From positions 138,064,356 to 138,128,355 of the forward strand of contig CM071570.1 of assembly GCA_036426205.1 (NCBI GenBank): a stretch of DNA of 64,000 nucleotides. The letters are read 5' to 3'. Source of the DNA: Ascaphus truei (taxonomy: Eukaryota; Chordata; Amphibia; Anura; Ascaphidae). Below, in pieces: positions 36,671-46,509 of this stretch; the stretch's first letter is position 1; each line of letters starts with the position of its first letter. The position numbers were made by a program, and so were the translations under genes. Under the pieces are notes generated by a model. It saw only the letters and a list, made by a program, of their open reading frames with translations, was not told the origin of the DNA and did no database searches.

Positions 36671-36716
36671 ATATACATCATATACATCATATACATCATA
36701 TACATCATATACATCA
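36671..36716. repeat. 9-bp tandem repeat (ATACATCAT)n
   Basis: Five units of ATACATCAT run into the GAAACGCGTAGGG remnant at 36720. The expansion occupies the place where a hammerhead core would be. Confidence 0.9.
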
Positions 36717-37560
36717 TCTTGAAACGCGTAGGGTGGAGGTTCAAGCCCCGCACACATTGGTGTAGTACCCCCCGTACATCGGTGAATCAACGAGTACCTG
36801 CTGACAAGTTGCGTCCACGAGCGGATAGAGACGCCAGCTAGCAGTGAGCAGCAGATAGACGAGCTCACGGTGGTCCGTGGCTGACATCGTGCTGAATCAG
36901 CTGCAGCTGAGTTCCATCTGCCCAGACGTGCTTCCTGGAGCTGCAGGAGTCCCCGCTGATAAGCTGCACCCACGAGCCGACAGAGACGCCAGCTAAGCAG
37001 AGAGCAGCACACAGATGAGAGGGGATACTCTCTAAAATATCCACTGCCTGCAAACCTATTCCATCTGGTGAGTAGGCATTGCTATCATTAACATTGGTGC
37101 TACGGAGCAGTTGAACCACCTATTCAGATTTTTAATTGCTTAAATCTATATGTCCATGCAAATTGTGCATTATATTAAATATTAATTGTTATTAAATGAT
37201 TTTATTGTCCTAAAAATACCATTTCAGTATTCAGCTGCTATATGTTGTCTTATATGTTGTTTGTTTAATGTTTCAACAGTATTACGCTATGTGTTGTGCT
37301 TTCTCTTTGTTTTCAAGCCCACCGTGAGGATCAACAATCTTCACAACCAACAGGCTTGGTTTTCGTATATCCTTTATAGTGGTAAAATTTTATAGGCGCC
37401 CACGGAACTATTCCCTGTCCATTGCGGGAATGAGGGTACAGTACCTGGACATTGAGAAACTGCGGATCAGGTAAGATCCCAGGCGGGATTGCTGCTTTAG
37501 ATATTGTGAAGCGGGGACGTCCAGACACTGGTTAAGGGGTTCAGGAAACTAGTCATTCAC
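36717..37560 (+). mobile_element. Hammerhead element remnant (3' half of motif plus tail)
   Basis: Starts at CTTGAAACGCGTAGGGTGG, the 3' half of the hammerhead signature, followed by a tail of about 800 bp. Two related blocks occur in the tail (about 36795-36850 and 36948-37015, both with GACGCCAGCTA and GCAG-AGCAGCA). The core CUGANGA is missing, so no ribozyme remains. Frames here are unsupported. Confidence 0.5.
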
Positions 37561-37798
37561 ATCTGGCTTTTATTTCTAGATCCAACATACACACACACAC
37601 ACACACACACAGACAAATTGTAGTATAATGTAATACAATAAATACATTTATGTCAAAAACGAATGTTGTTCTGAAAAGGAATTTATTAAATGTATTTTAT
37701 TTATATATTTTATTTTAAAGTGGGGTTGGGGCGGTTGGGGGCGGGACTAGGTGGCGAGTAGATTTTTTTGGTGGGGCGAGTAGATTTTTGGGTGATTT

Positions 37799-37813
37799 GT
37801 CGAACACTGTATA

Positions 37814-37870
<57 letters not shown>
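37799..37870. repeat. (TA)n microsatellite
   Basis: About 65 bp of TA next to the tail end of the minus-strand element that follows. Confidence 0.95.
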
Positions 37871-37871
<1 letters not shown>

Positions 37872-37961
37872 AAGTAGCGCCAAGTGACATCTATGATCCA
37901 ACCCAATAAAATATTTAATTACAACTGAAACATATATGCAATCAGGTGAGTACGATGTAGA

Positions 37962-38262
37962 AAGCAAAAAAGTTGATTGGTAAATTGAATCGCGTGAGGT
38001 CCCCAAAAAGCACTGACAGCTCACCAAAATAGAAAATAAAACTGTTTAATAAAGATTACATAAAAAGGAACATCAGGACAAACAAAAAACAAGTTACATA
38101 AATACCCTACGCGTTTCAGGCACCTTAGTGTCTCCCCTTCTACTTCATCCACACCCACGCTTTTGAATCGCCTCGCGGCTTACCTCAGCAGTCCCACTCA
38201 TTATCTATTTTTTATTATTTTTTATACCCGCTGTTTTGAGCTGTTAGTAGCCCTTCACTCAC
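37962..38262 (-). mobile_element. Hammerhead-derived element nested in the outer one
   Basis: Flanked by the perfect 14-bp direct repeat gagtacgatgtaga (37948-37961, 38263-38276). The minus strand carries a decayed motif at 38130-38104 (CACTA-AGGTGCCT-GAAACGCGTAGGG), where most of the CUGANGA core has been lost. It is thus a 301-bp non-autonomous copy that jumped into a relative. Confidence 0.7.
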
Positions 38263-38821
38263 GAGTACGATGTAGACAATGTTAAATACAATACAGCACA
38301 TATGACAAAACAACAAAGAAAACAGAGAGAATTAGACCAGTCCCTTGAATGTCCTGTTTGTACATTACACTTGTAGCAGGGTGTAGGCTGCTTTCAAAGG
38401 GATGAATCACATCCAATGGGAAATCTAGAACAAGAAAAAAAGTGCATGGCCCATAGCACAAAAATGTTTCACATTTAATAGGAAAACGGGAGGGGAGGGA
38501 GTAAGCTTACTCACAAAGAAAGCATAAAATTAAGCAGATTGTGAACAAATAATGTCACCACCAGCCAGGTAAGTCTATCAATGAGTATTCACAGGATATA
38601 TCCTCGATGCCCTTATACAGCCCAGAAACAGATTCATCTGCCCCTCGTTAATGACATCTGTGCGATAGATGGTAAGAGGTGAGTCTTGGGTCCTTGGTAG
38701 TTAAGTCCCAATCCACAGACTGACTGCAATGAGCAGCTAGTACTGTCAGCCTCGTGCAGCAGGAACGCGATCCGTCCGCGAACCGACAGTCCCACAGTGA
38801 TGACGTAATGACGCTGCGGAC

Positions 38822-38866
38822 ATCCTGACGCGTTTCGTCACTCTACGGTGACTTTTTCATAGGAGT
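38822..38866 (-). ncRNA. Hammerhead-like motif 7, good stems, altered core
   Basis: On the minus strand, TCCT pairs with AGGA (stem I). GTCAC-CGTAGA-GTGAC is a perfect 5-bp stem II. GAAACGCGTC provides the GAAA box and a GUC site. Between stems I and II, ATGAAAAA replaces CUGANGA plus a spacer: UGA and A9 are kept while C3 and G8 are A. Structure is better conserved than catalytic bases. Confidence 0.5.
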
Positions 38867-38876
38867 TGGTAGTCAC

Positions 38877-38911
38877 AATATATATATATTTATATATATA
38901 TATATATATAT
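38877..38911. repeat. (TA)n microsatellite
   Basis: A short TA tract between two minus-strand hammerhead elements. Confidence 0.9.
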
Positions 38912-39500
38912 GAATATAGAAAGGAGAAGGCAGTTGGCACACTACTAACCAGGCAAAAACAGATGCATATCCCATATGAAAAGAACAAAAAATATATTAC
39001 CAGATTGGGGTCCAGCAAAAAGAGACAGCACACTGCATGTACAGTAGTCTTCAGACAAAGAACTGTATTGAATCACAGGACACTGCAACCAAATTTTGGT
39101 CACCCAGAGGGACCTTAATCAGGGTTGTGCAATGGTCAAGTGCCCATGACCCTCTTTTTATACCCCATCACCCAGTGCTACCAAGAAAAACAAACCAATG
39201 AAAACCAACATACTAAAGTGATAACAGCTGTAGACAATAAAAAAGGATAATAAATCTTTAATTAAATCAAAGCACCCCCCTGTCTCTGACAGTGTACTGT
39301 ACCAATAGGAAAATCCACATATTCACTAAGTGATCCCTCACAGCTACGGTAGTGGTGTCGCCTCATCAAAAGGAGCCCCACCATGTTCAGTGAGCCGCCG
39401 CGTCACAAACTAGCGCCGCGCAGGCAGAATTGCGCATACGTCAATAAACTGCGACCCCACGGTGTCAAGCTAAAGCATGACGCGCCAGATCGCGGATCGC
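38912..39500 (-). mobile_element. Third hammerhead-bearing element in the cluster
   Basis: In antisense, a hammerhead-like motif at 39127-39086 is followed by a tail that reaches the (TA)n tract at 38911. The ribozyme-side end is not clear; GC-richer sequence to about 39600 may belong to it. No ORF. Confidence 0.45.
39086..39127 (-). ncRNA. Hammerhead-like motif 8, partly decayed
   Basis: On the minus strand CAACC pairs with GGTTG (5-bp stem I). The core reads CTGATTA (G8 changed to T). Stem II GGTCCC/GGGTGACC has one bulge. The GAAAC box has become AAAAT. The fold survives but catalysis is unlikely. Confidence 0.45.
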
Positions 39501-39823
39501 CAGCCAATTGCGGAACGGCAGTGCTAGCGCATGCACGCTAGACACCCATACGTACAAGCACCAAGATGCGCCACACACTCCCCTCCATCACATAAGGCAC
39601 CGCTGGCTGCGCACATGCGCTGTAGAGATTATGTCCCAAAATAAAGACAAAGAGCATATCATAACATTAATAGTGACAGCACAATGCACAACCCAAAAAA
39701 GGGTATGTCACTGGCAGAGGCTCTATATCATCAGGGAGAATCATGAGTTAATGGAGGGTACACAGAAGGTGTTCACTACCACTCTATGATATGGATACAT
39801 ATGTGCTGTAGTGTCGACGATTA

Positions 39824-40100
39824 TTCTAAAACAAACCTGGGGCAATCTCCAAAAAGACCCAGGTACATGCTGGGTACATGCTGCAACATTTCACACATTT
39901 CTGCAGACAGACTAATGGCCTATCGGATTAACAGCGGGGGTCCCTGGCAGTCCCATTCAAACTGAATGGGACTGCCAGGAACCCCTGCTGTGTTAATCCG
40001 ATGGGCCATTAGTCTCTGCAGAAATGTCATTGAAATGTACCCAGCATGTACACAGCATGTACACAGCATGTACCTGGCTAGTTTAAGGCAAGTTTTAGAA
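39824..40100. mobile_element. Palindromic MITE, TA target site
   Basis: Ends TTCTAAAAC and GTTTTAGAA are perfect inverted repeats, and TA lies on both sides (39822-39823, 40101-40102). The inside is a long near-perfect hairpin centred near 39960, built from GGCAGTCCCATTCA and its complement. Short TACACAGCATG tandem units lie at 40037-40074. The TA duplication suggests a Tc1/mariner-type mover, but the family is not certain. Confidence 0.6.
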
Positions 40101-40102
40101 TA

Positions 40103-41200
40103 CTCGTCTGTATGAAAAATATTATCAAAAAATGAACAGTCATCAGAGAGAAGGGGTGATGCAAGGAAAATTAATAAAAATTGACTAAAAACAGCTGATA
40201 ACATAATAAAGTGCAAACGAAAAGAAAAATAATAAGTGCACAGGATAGGGAGCCATAAACAAATTACAGACATACTGAAGAGATATTACATTAAAAAAAC
40301 TTTCTTACACTAAAAAATATTTTTAGAGAGATGTCAAAAAGTTCTCACAAACATATCACAAAAACTTACAAAAAAAACAATTGTCAAGAAAAAGAAAATT
40401 ATGAAAATATCACAAAAAAGTTTAAAAAAAAAAGTCAGAAAAAAGTCACAGAAAACAACCCAATTTGATTTATAATTATATAATTCATAATACATCACCA
40501 AAAAGCCATCAGTAGAAACAAAGTGCAAAGTCCCTTTGTGGTGAGAAGAGAGGGGTCCCCCACCAAACACTCCCACTAGGAGTGAACTATGCACTATGCT
40601 CTATGATGCTATATTCTCAACATTTGGACTGATTCCTATTGTGTTTTGAACCTTTAGGTTGCTGCAGTACTTCATGGATCATTGAGTTAGATCTGCTATA
40701 CTTTTAGCCCTGATTTTCAGTATTCAGGATCTGCAGTACTGTATTACTGTGTACTGTGTGCCTTGTAGCTGTTTTTCTATCTGGTATTATACTTTATCAT
40801 CCGCACTATGTATATGCCTGGTTGCTACTTTCTACTTATTAGCTAGTCATCCTATACTACTTCTTATTGTTGTATTTACAGCTATTCATCATTGAGGTCA
40901 TATTACTGACTAGTTCATTCACCATATATGCTACCATCTCCCTGGTGATCAGAGGAGTTTGTTTGGAGTACCCACTCCGTTTTAACGATTCTCCCCTTGT
41001 TTTTATTCATATCAATAAATTGTTTATATTGTTTTGGTATACCCGTGTGCTTGTGTTTGGATACTTTTTTTGTGGCTTTCATATTATAATTATCCTTTTG
41101 ACCACCACTGTCTATTGATACAATAGCATATATATGACAGTTTTTGGGTAACCTCCTATACAGGCGTGCATGCAGTATACTGTGTGTTTTGTTAGATATA
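40103..41200. other. No gene recognised
   Basis: AT-rich with long A and T runs (40290-40450). Frames of up to 117 aa are low in complexity and show no domain. Confidence 0.55.
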
Positions 41201-41204
41201 TATA

Positions 41205-41234
41205 TTATATATATTATATATATATATATATATG

Positions 41235-41274
<40 letters not shown>
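41205..41274. repeat. (TA)n microsatellite
   Basis: About 70 bp of TA with a few interruptions. No hammerhead motif or PLE tail is evident next to it, unlike the tracts at 37.8 and 38.9 kb. Confidence 0.93.
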
Positions 41275-41275
<1 letters not shown>

Positions 41276-41933
41276 TCTTGTATGACATTTCTGACTATTT
41301 CAATGGAAAGTGTTAAGTGCCATACACAAACATTTTATTAAGGTACCATTTCATACCTGCCTTTGTCATTATAGGTAATTCACAGAAATAACGTTATGAT
41401 AATCATGGTCTGGCTGTAACGGCTACTTTTCGTGTGACCCATTTATCGTAACGTTTGTGCCCTGCACTAGTATTAATTGAAGTTCATGGATCTGCGAAGT
41501 TAGGCTAAAAGCCATTAACAATCTCCTTTGCATATGAGTACGCTTGACATCCATCAAAAAGTTATCGATGCGGCACTTTAATAGTTCATTTAAGGTCATG
41601 GCACTGTTAATCTCCTTAGTGGCTAGGCGTTAGGCGTATCAGTAAAATAGTAGTGGGTAATATCACGATGTATAGCCTAATGGAACTTTGTGGATCTGCT
41701 CCATAATGCACAAATGCCTTCAGGAGGAGATAACGGAACTGGCTCACGGTCATTATACTCCGTGCTGCAGATGTTTGCAGTAGTGGAGCATTTTAAAATG
41801 TCCACTCATTTAACAATTGAAGGCTATAGATTTCTTAATAAAGGGCCAGTCTTTCACATGTTTGAGAAAAATGTTTAGTGAAACTTTCAAAGCTTTTTCA
41901 AATTGTTCAGTACCACTGAGTACATGCACAATG
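41275..41933. other. No gene recognised
   Basis: Mixed-composition DNA without a detectable domain, hairpin or terminal repeat. Confidence 0.6.
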
Positions 41934-41941
41934 TGCCAGGG

Positions 41942-42102
41942 CAGGGGTGGGCCATGTCCCGTCCTCAAAGACCACCAACAGGTTTTCAGAATATCCCTGC
42001 TTCAGTTCAGGCGGCTCAATCACTTGCTCAGTCTTTGAAGTAGGGATATCCTGAAAACCTGACGGGTTGTTGGTCCTTGAGGACTGGAGATGGCTACCCC
42101 TG
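41942..42102. mobile_element. hAT-type palindromic MITE, family C copy 1
   Basis: Left end CAGGGGTGGGCCATGTCC; the right end reversed reads CAGGGGTAGCCATCTCC. The whole 161 bp is a foldback carrying CAGGTTTTCAGAATATCCCT and its inverse. Flanks tgccaggg (41934-41941) and tgctagtg (42103-42110) match at 6 of 8 positions. The same family occurs at 44834. Confidence 0.8.
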
Positions 42103-42110
42103 TGCTAGTG

Positions 42111-42520
42111 GTATGCCACGGTTGCCTTTGGTCACTCCCTGATCTATTTGATCTATTGAATCTTTGATTGTCCTTCCCCAATATTCCATCTTCATAATCT
42201 TTTATCAGTAAAGGCATTGCTATTTTTGGTAAAGTGTACTAGCACTTTAACTTCTGGGAATCCCTAAATTATCCTTCACTACAGGCTTCTTCTACCAAGA
42301 TTAGTGACTAGTAGTTGAATTCTTATGTCTTAAAGGTATATAAAGAAAAGCTGTCACTGTTTTTTCATTAACATAATCCGAGCTTTTTGTACTTAAACGT
42401 TGGCATGTATATTTGCAAATACTTTTTGTTTTTGTAATGTATTCAGTAAAAATGACTTGGTTTTGATACGGTACTGTACCTTGGTGTGCCTTACTCTTTT
42501 TATTATGTACTAAGAAAAAG
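42111..42520. other. No gene recognised
   Basis: AT-rich, nothing assignable. Confidence 0.6.
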
Positions 42521-42522
42521 AT

Positions 42523-42640
42523 ACATAGTTACATAGTAGATGGGATGGAAAAAAGACATACATGTCCATCAAGTTCCTCCTATGCTAAAATGTAGACGAC
42601 AGATACCTATCCTATTTTTGTATTTACAAATAAGTTTAAG
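42523..42640 (-). mobile_element. CR1-type LINE 3' end fragment
   Basis: Contains ACATAGTTACATAGTAGATG, GAAAAAAGACATACATGTCC and ATCAAGTTCCTCCTATGCTA, matching the segment at 60704-60830. There, these phrases form the 3' end of the minus-strand CR1 element, so this short piece is a 5'-truncated copy in the same orientation. As far as I recall, very similar phrases are common in frog genomic sequence. Confidence 0.7.
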
Positions 42641-42654
42641 TTCATCATTCCTAT

Positions 42655-43130
42655 TCAAACTAAGCAAAACTGGTGCAAAATACAGCACAAGCTTATCAAA
42701 CAAAAATAATTATTTTCCACTGGTTTTGCCTCAGTTTTGCAGCTGGACCATACACTATTAGTAAATAACCCCATTAGGCCTAGTTCTGTTAAGTCAGGTC
42801 AAATAACGGGATAGCGTTAGCGTCACTTTACGAGAAAGGCACAGGGACAGAGAGACTTGCATAACTCCAAATATAGATGCCTCTACTAAATAGGTTAATG
42901 TCATATAAGTAGCCTATGGGAGCTTAATGAATCCCTCCCTCAGAAGGTAATTTATCTCTTGGCTCAAAACTGGAGCATACTGTAACTGGCACCAGGTTTC
43001 TCAAGGGAAAATATTCCTATTGAAATCTGTGACATTTTCACATTGATAAATCTGACATACTGTAGAATTGTTACACTAGTTTTTCCTCAACTCTGCAGCT
43101 GGTAGACTTTGATAAAAGACCCCTTTTCAT
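42655..43130. repeat. Short hairpin repeats (GCAAAACTGG family)
   Basis: Paired phrases such as GCAAAACTGGTGCAAAA and TTTTGCAGCTGG, ending in AATAACCCC (42770), and a second pair ending near 43125, make two small foldbacks. Related copies are seen near 4740, 7640, 8660 and 55065. No clear target duplication was found. Confidence 0.5.
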
Positions 43131-43157
43131 GTCTCCTTGGTAACTAAATGCTTCTAA

Positions 43158-43426
43158 GGGCCGTCCTATAGTGCTGGGTGTGCGCTATGCCGTGCGCGCG
43201 CGAGGAATTTTAGTTGGCTGACGTTAGTCAGCCTTTCTATAATGGCGCCGCGCGCGCGGCAGGGGGCTTGGAGCGGACCGACGAGGGAGGACATGAAGAA
43301 ATTAATGATTTTGTGCCGCTACCGGCGCTGTAATGTATGTATGTGTGTATGTATGTATGTTTGTGCGTGTGTGTATGTGTGTGTATGTGTATGTGTGTGT
43401 GTGTGTATGTGTGTGTATGTGTATGT

Positions 43427-43468
<42 letters not shown>

Positions 43469-43605
43469 CAAAGTTAAATAAATAAAAAATATTTTTATTA
43501 CAACTTTTTTTTTATTTTAAAAATATTATTTCATTCATAATTCACAATCTCTGCGCACACACTCACACACACACACTCACACACAAACACACACACACAC
43601 ACATG

Positions 43606-43657
<52 letters not shown>

Positions 43658-43753
43658 GTACCTTCACTCACAGCATACACACGAAATGCATGCGGCACGT
43701 GCACGCGCGTTTGCACATGCGCGCGCAGGGCCACAAACAGTATAAAACGACCC
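43158..43753. mobile_element. Harbinger-type MITE 4 with microsatellites inside
   Basis: Left end GGGCCGTCCTATAGTG and right end CAGTATAAAACGACCC are inverted with mismatches. TAA lies on both sides (43155-43157, 43754-43756). The interior holds CpG-rich GCGCGCGC blocks, a (GT)n tract (43337-43467) and an (AC)n tract (43556-43656) in inverse symmetry. The two tracts are therefore probably derived from the arms of one palindrome. Frames rich in Cys/Val or Thr/His are repeat artefacts. Confidence 0.75.
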
Positions 43754-43756
43754 TAA

Positions 43757-44468
43757 GTGTTTTACAATTTTTACCCAATCTCTTAGATAAGACTGGTTGC
43801 TAACTTTTAGATCTGCAGGCACATTGTTAATACACACGTTCATTGATTGAACAAATTTGGCTTCCACCAGTAAGCAAAGAGGTAAGGAGGAAGAACAACA
43901 ATTACCAGGCAAGATTAGAATTAATCTTGAGGAACGTAGAAATGCATTCATTTTTCAGAGGAAACAAACAAGCCAGGGTAAACATTTCTAAGAAAACCGA
44001 TTACGTTATTGAGTAAGTCAAAGAAAAACTTTTTTGCCCTTTTTCCCCCCCACAAATTTGAGCAAATTTCAACATTTTTCTTCTTATGATTACACAGTAC
44101 CAAAGGGCATAGGGAATTACAGGCCCAGGGAGGTCCACATACGTGGTGGAGTGAATAAAAAGAAGTTGTTTCACTGCATTTCCCAGATGAGAGATGCATA
44201 ATCGGTATTTACCCATTGCTATTACAAATCAGTTGAAGACAAATACAGCTGTAACTGGGGCTTTTGTAAGTAGCAGGAAGCCCCCTCACTGTGGTGGAAT
44301 ACATATGTGTTTCTATTTTCTTTCCTGGAGAGATAAAATTCCATGTTTGGAAGTTTTGTACAGGGCCACAAACTTGCTTTATTCACTGAATGAGATCTCA
44401 GATGCACGCTAATATGTACCCATTTATCGTCTCACTTCTTGCGTCCTCTCCATTTTATTACATGAATA
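43757..44468. other. No gene recognised
   Basis: AT-rich DNA with short frames only; nothing assignable. Confidence 0.6.
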
Positions 44469-44476
44469 ACCTAGAG

Positions 44477-44825
44477 CAGTGGTGCGCAAACTTTCCCTGC
44501 TTCGCCTCCCTTGCCTGCTCTCCCTCCCTGCTCGCGCCCCCCTCCTTACCTTTTCTTCAGCGTCAAATGATGCCACGGGGTCACGTGATGGACCATTGCC
44601 ATGGCAACATGACATCACGTGACCCCGCGGCATCTTTTGACACCGACTTGCCATGGTGATGCGGCGCCGAAGACAAGGTAAAGAAAGTTGCAGCTGCCTC
44701 ACGCGATCCCCCAGTATATCATTTAAATGCCTTGGGGAAGAACGCGGGGCCTCTGTAACCACGTGCCCCCCCTTGGAAAGTCTTGCGCCCCCCAAGGGGG
44801 CACGCCCCCAGTCTGCACACCCCTG
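44477..44825. mobile_element. hAT-type MITE, family B copy 1
   Basis: Ends CAGTGGTGCGCAAACT and AGTCTGCACACCCCTG are inverted (13 of 16 matches). Perfect 8-bp duplications acctagag lie at 44469-44476 and 44826-44833. The interior contains CpG-rich hairpin sequence (GTCACGTGATG, CATCACGTGACC, CCATGGCAA) shared with 62464-62841. Confidence 0.9.
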
Positions 44826-44833
44826 ACCTAGAG

Positions 44834-46134
44834 CACGGGTGGGCCACTCCAGTTCTCAAGGGCCACCAACAGGTCAGGTTTTCAGGATATCCCTGCTTCA
44901 GCACAGGTTCGAAGACTGAGCCAGTCATTGAGCCATCTGTGCTGAAGAAGGGATACCCTGCAAAACCTGACCTGTTGGTGGCCCTTGTAGACTGGAGTCA
45001 GGGCCACCAACATTATTTTTGGGTCCCAGGACAAATTTGAAGAATGGGGCCTTTCAAATATTACGACAATCATATTTGGTCTACTTTACCTCATCATGTC
45101 TCTTTGTTCCCCTTTCCCCCTAATGTCCTTCTCTCTCACACCCTTTATGTAATTCCAACTTTTACCCTTCTGTGTCTCGATTCTCCCCCCTCTCGTATTT
45201 CTCTCCTCTCCCTCCTCATGTCTTTCTCTCCTCTCCTCCCCCTCAGCATGTCTCTCTTCTCCCCACCACTGAATATCTTTCTCTCTCCTCTCTCCCCGCC
45301 TCAGCATGCCTTTATTTTATTTATTTTCCTTCTTCCAATGTCTTTTCGTTTCACCATTGTCTGTTTCTTTCTGCAATGTCTCTCTCTCCCCTCCTTTATC
45401 ACAAGCCATTTATCACTTGAAATAGACCACCTTAGGTCGAAACGTCGTCTTTTTGGCTCATTAAATTCAGCATTAGAAAATCTGAAGTGCCTTGTGTCAT
45501 TCTTGATTCCAGATCTCCCCCCCCAACATGTTTCTAACCCCCAACCATGTCTCACCCCCCACCATGTCTATCTCCCATCCCACTACCCATGTCTTTCTCC
45601 TCTCCCCCCTTCCCCTCCAGCCTGTCTCTTTCCTCTCCCCCAGCACGCATTTTCTTCTTACACCGTTTATCTCATTTTTGTCTTTTCTTGTCATCATCCC
45701 TGAATGTTCTTTCCCGTCATGTCTGCTTCTTTACTTCTCCCTCGTGTGTTTCTTTTCTGTCTTATGTACTTCTCTTTGTACTTTATTTTCTCTTTCTGTT
45801 TTTCACGCCCTTTCTGTCTTCCTCTCTTACATGTCAGTTTTTCTCCCCCTGATTTAACCCTTCCCTCTCACCTTTCCTAGCCGGTCTCTCAGCAGACTGC
45901 AGCTCCACACGCACGCTTGTCCTCAAGGCATCACCCCCTAACCTAGGCCAAGTCCACCTATAGAGGCTCTGCAGAGGAAGGGATTTCCCTGCTTCCTTTA
46001 TCTCTAGGGACGCTGCGGCTGCAGGAAATGAATGTGCAGGCAGGGGGGCCGGGCCCCTAAACACACCAGGCCTGTGACAGCAGTGCTGCCCACCCCCCCT
46101 TGTCAGGGGCCCTGACTGGAGTTGCCCACCCCTG
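44834..46134. mobile_element. hAT-type MITE, family C copy 2, carrying a nested element
   Basis: Left end CACGGGTGGGCCACTCCAGT and right end ACTGGAGTTGCCCACCCCTG are inverted. Flanks acctagag (44826-44833) and aactagag (46135-46142) match at 7 of 8. Without the nested element at 44999-46114 it is a foldback of about 177 bp like 41942-42102. Its left target duplication is the same 8 bp that forms the right duplication of the family B copy. Confidence 0.85.
44999..46114. mobile_element. hAT-type element nested in a hAT MITE, pyrimidine-rich core
   Basis: Begins CAGGGCCACC and ends GTCAGGGGCCCTG, inverted at the tips. A perfect 8-bp duplication actggagt lies on each side (44991-44998, 46115-46122). 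The 1,116-bp inside is dominated by CT-rich sequence with recurring CATGTCT/CTCTCC phrases, giving long but meaningless frames (219 aa on +). A TTAGGTCGAAACGTCGTC phrase near 45432 recalls a hammerhead 3' half but lacks a core. No transposase remains. Confidence 0.8.
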
Positions 46135-46229
46135 AACTAGAGCATTTGCTTGCTGCGTTAATCAGGCTCAACGTTAAACCTGCGTGAAGACAGGCTCATT
46201 GGACCCACTCAATACAGTTGTTTCCTGCT

Positions 46230-46500
46230 TTAAAACACATCAGCGACTGCATTTAGTAATTGGTTCTGAATTGTGAAGCTTGTAGTGGTTTCAAGCCACA
46301 CAATTAGGTTATGGTGACAAAAAGTCACAAAAACCCCTCTATCATACAGCAAAGATAAATTACCCATGAGTGTATTTGCATATCATGCACAGATCCACAA
46401 ACCTGATTCATTATTACATGTCACATGTTATACAGTGGCTAAGCTGCAGACAAGGATTGTGGGTAGTGACATGCAAATGAGCATCCAGTGGATATGTTAC
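46230..46500. repeat. Diverged copy of the octamer-containing repeat
   Basis: Contains GTTATGGTGACAAAAAGTCA, a GCATATCATGCACAG segment, and GGATTGTGGGTAGTGACATG followed by the octamer ATGCAAAT at 46471. It aligns by eye with the units at 35448-36660 but is much more diverged. Confidence 0.65.
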
Positions 46501-46509
46501 TTTCACTGA

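Larger units (their letters stand above)
37871..38876 (-). mobile_element. Hammerhead-bearing element, minus strand (outer)
   Basis: Reading the minus strand, a hammerhead-like motif stands at 38866-38822, followed by a tail that ends at 37871 in TTGGCGCTACTTTG directly against (TA)n. The 301-bp insertion 37962-38262 interrupts it. (TA)n is also found on its ribozyme side (38877). No ORF. Confidence 0.6.

Noticed and set aside
45413..45450. Hammerhead at 45413
   Set aside because: The GACC/GGTC stem and GAAACGTC look right, but the core region TTGAAATA does not fit CUGANGA.
45044..45857. 219-aa and overlapping frames rich in Ser, Pro, Leu and Phe
   Set aside because: They lie in CT-rich filler of a nested hAT element and are open in several frames.
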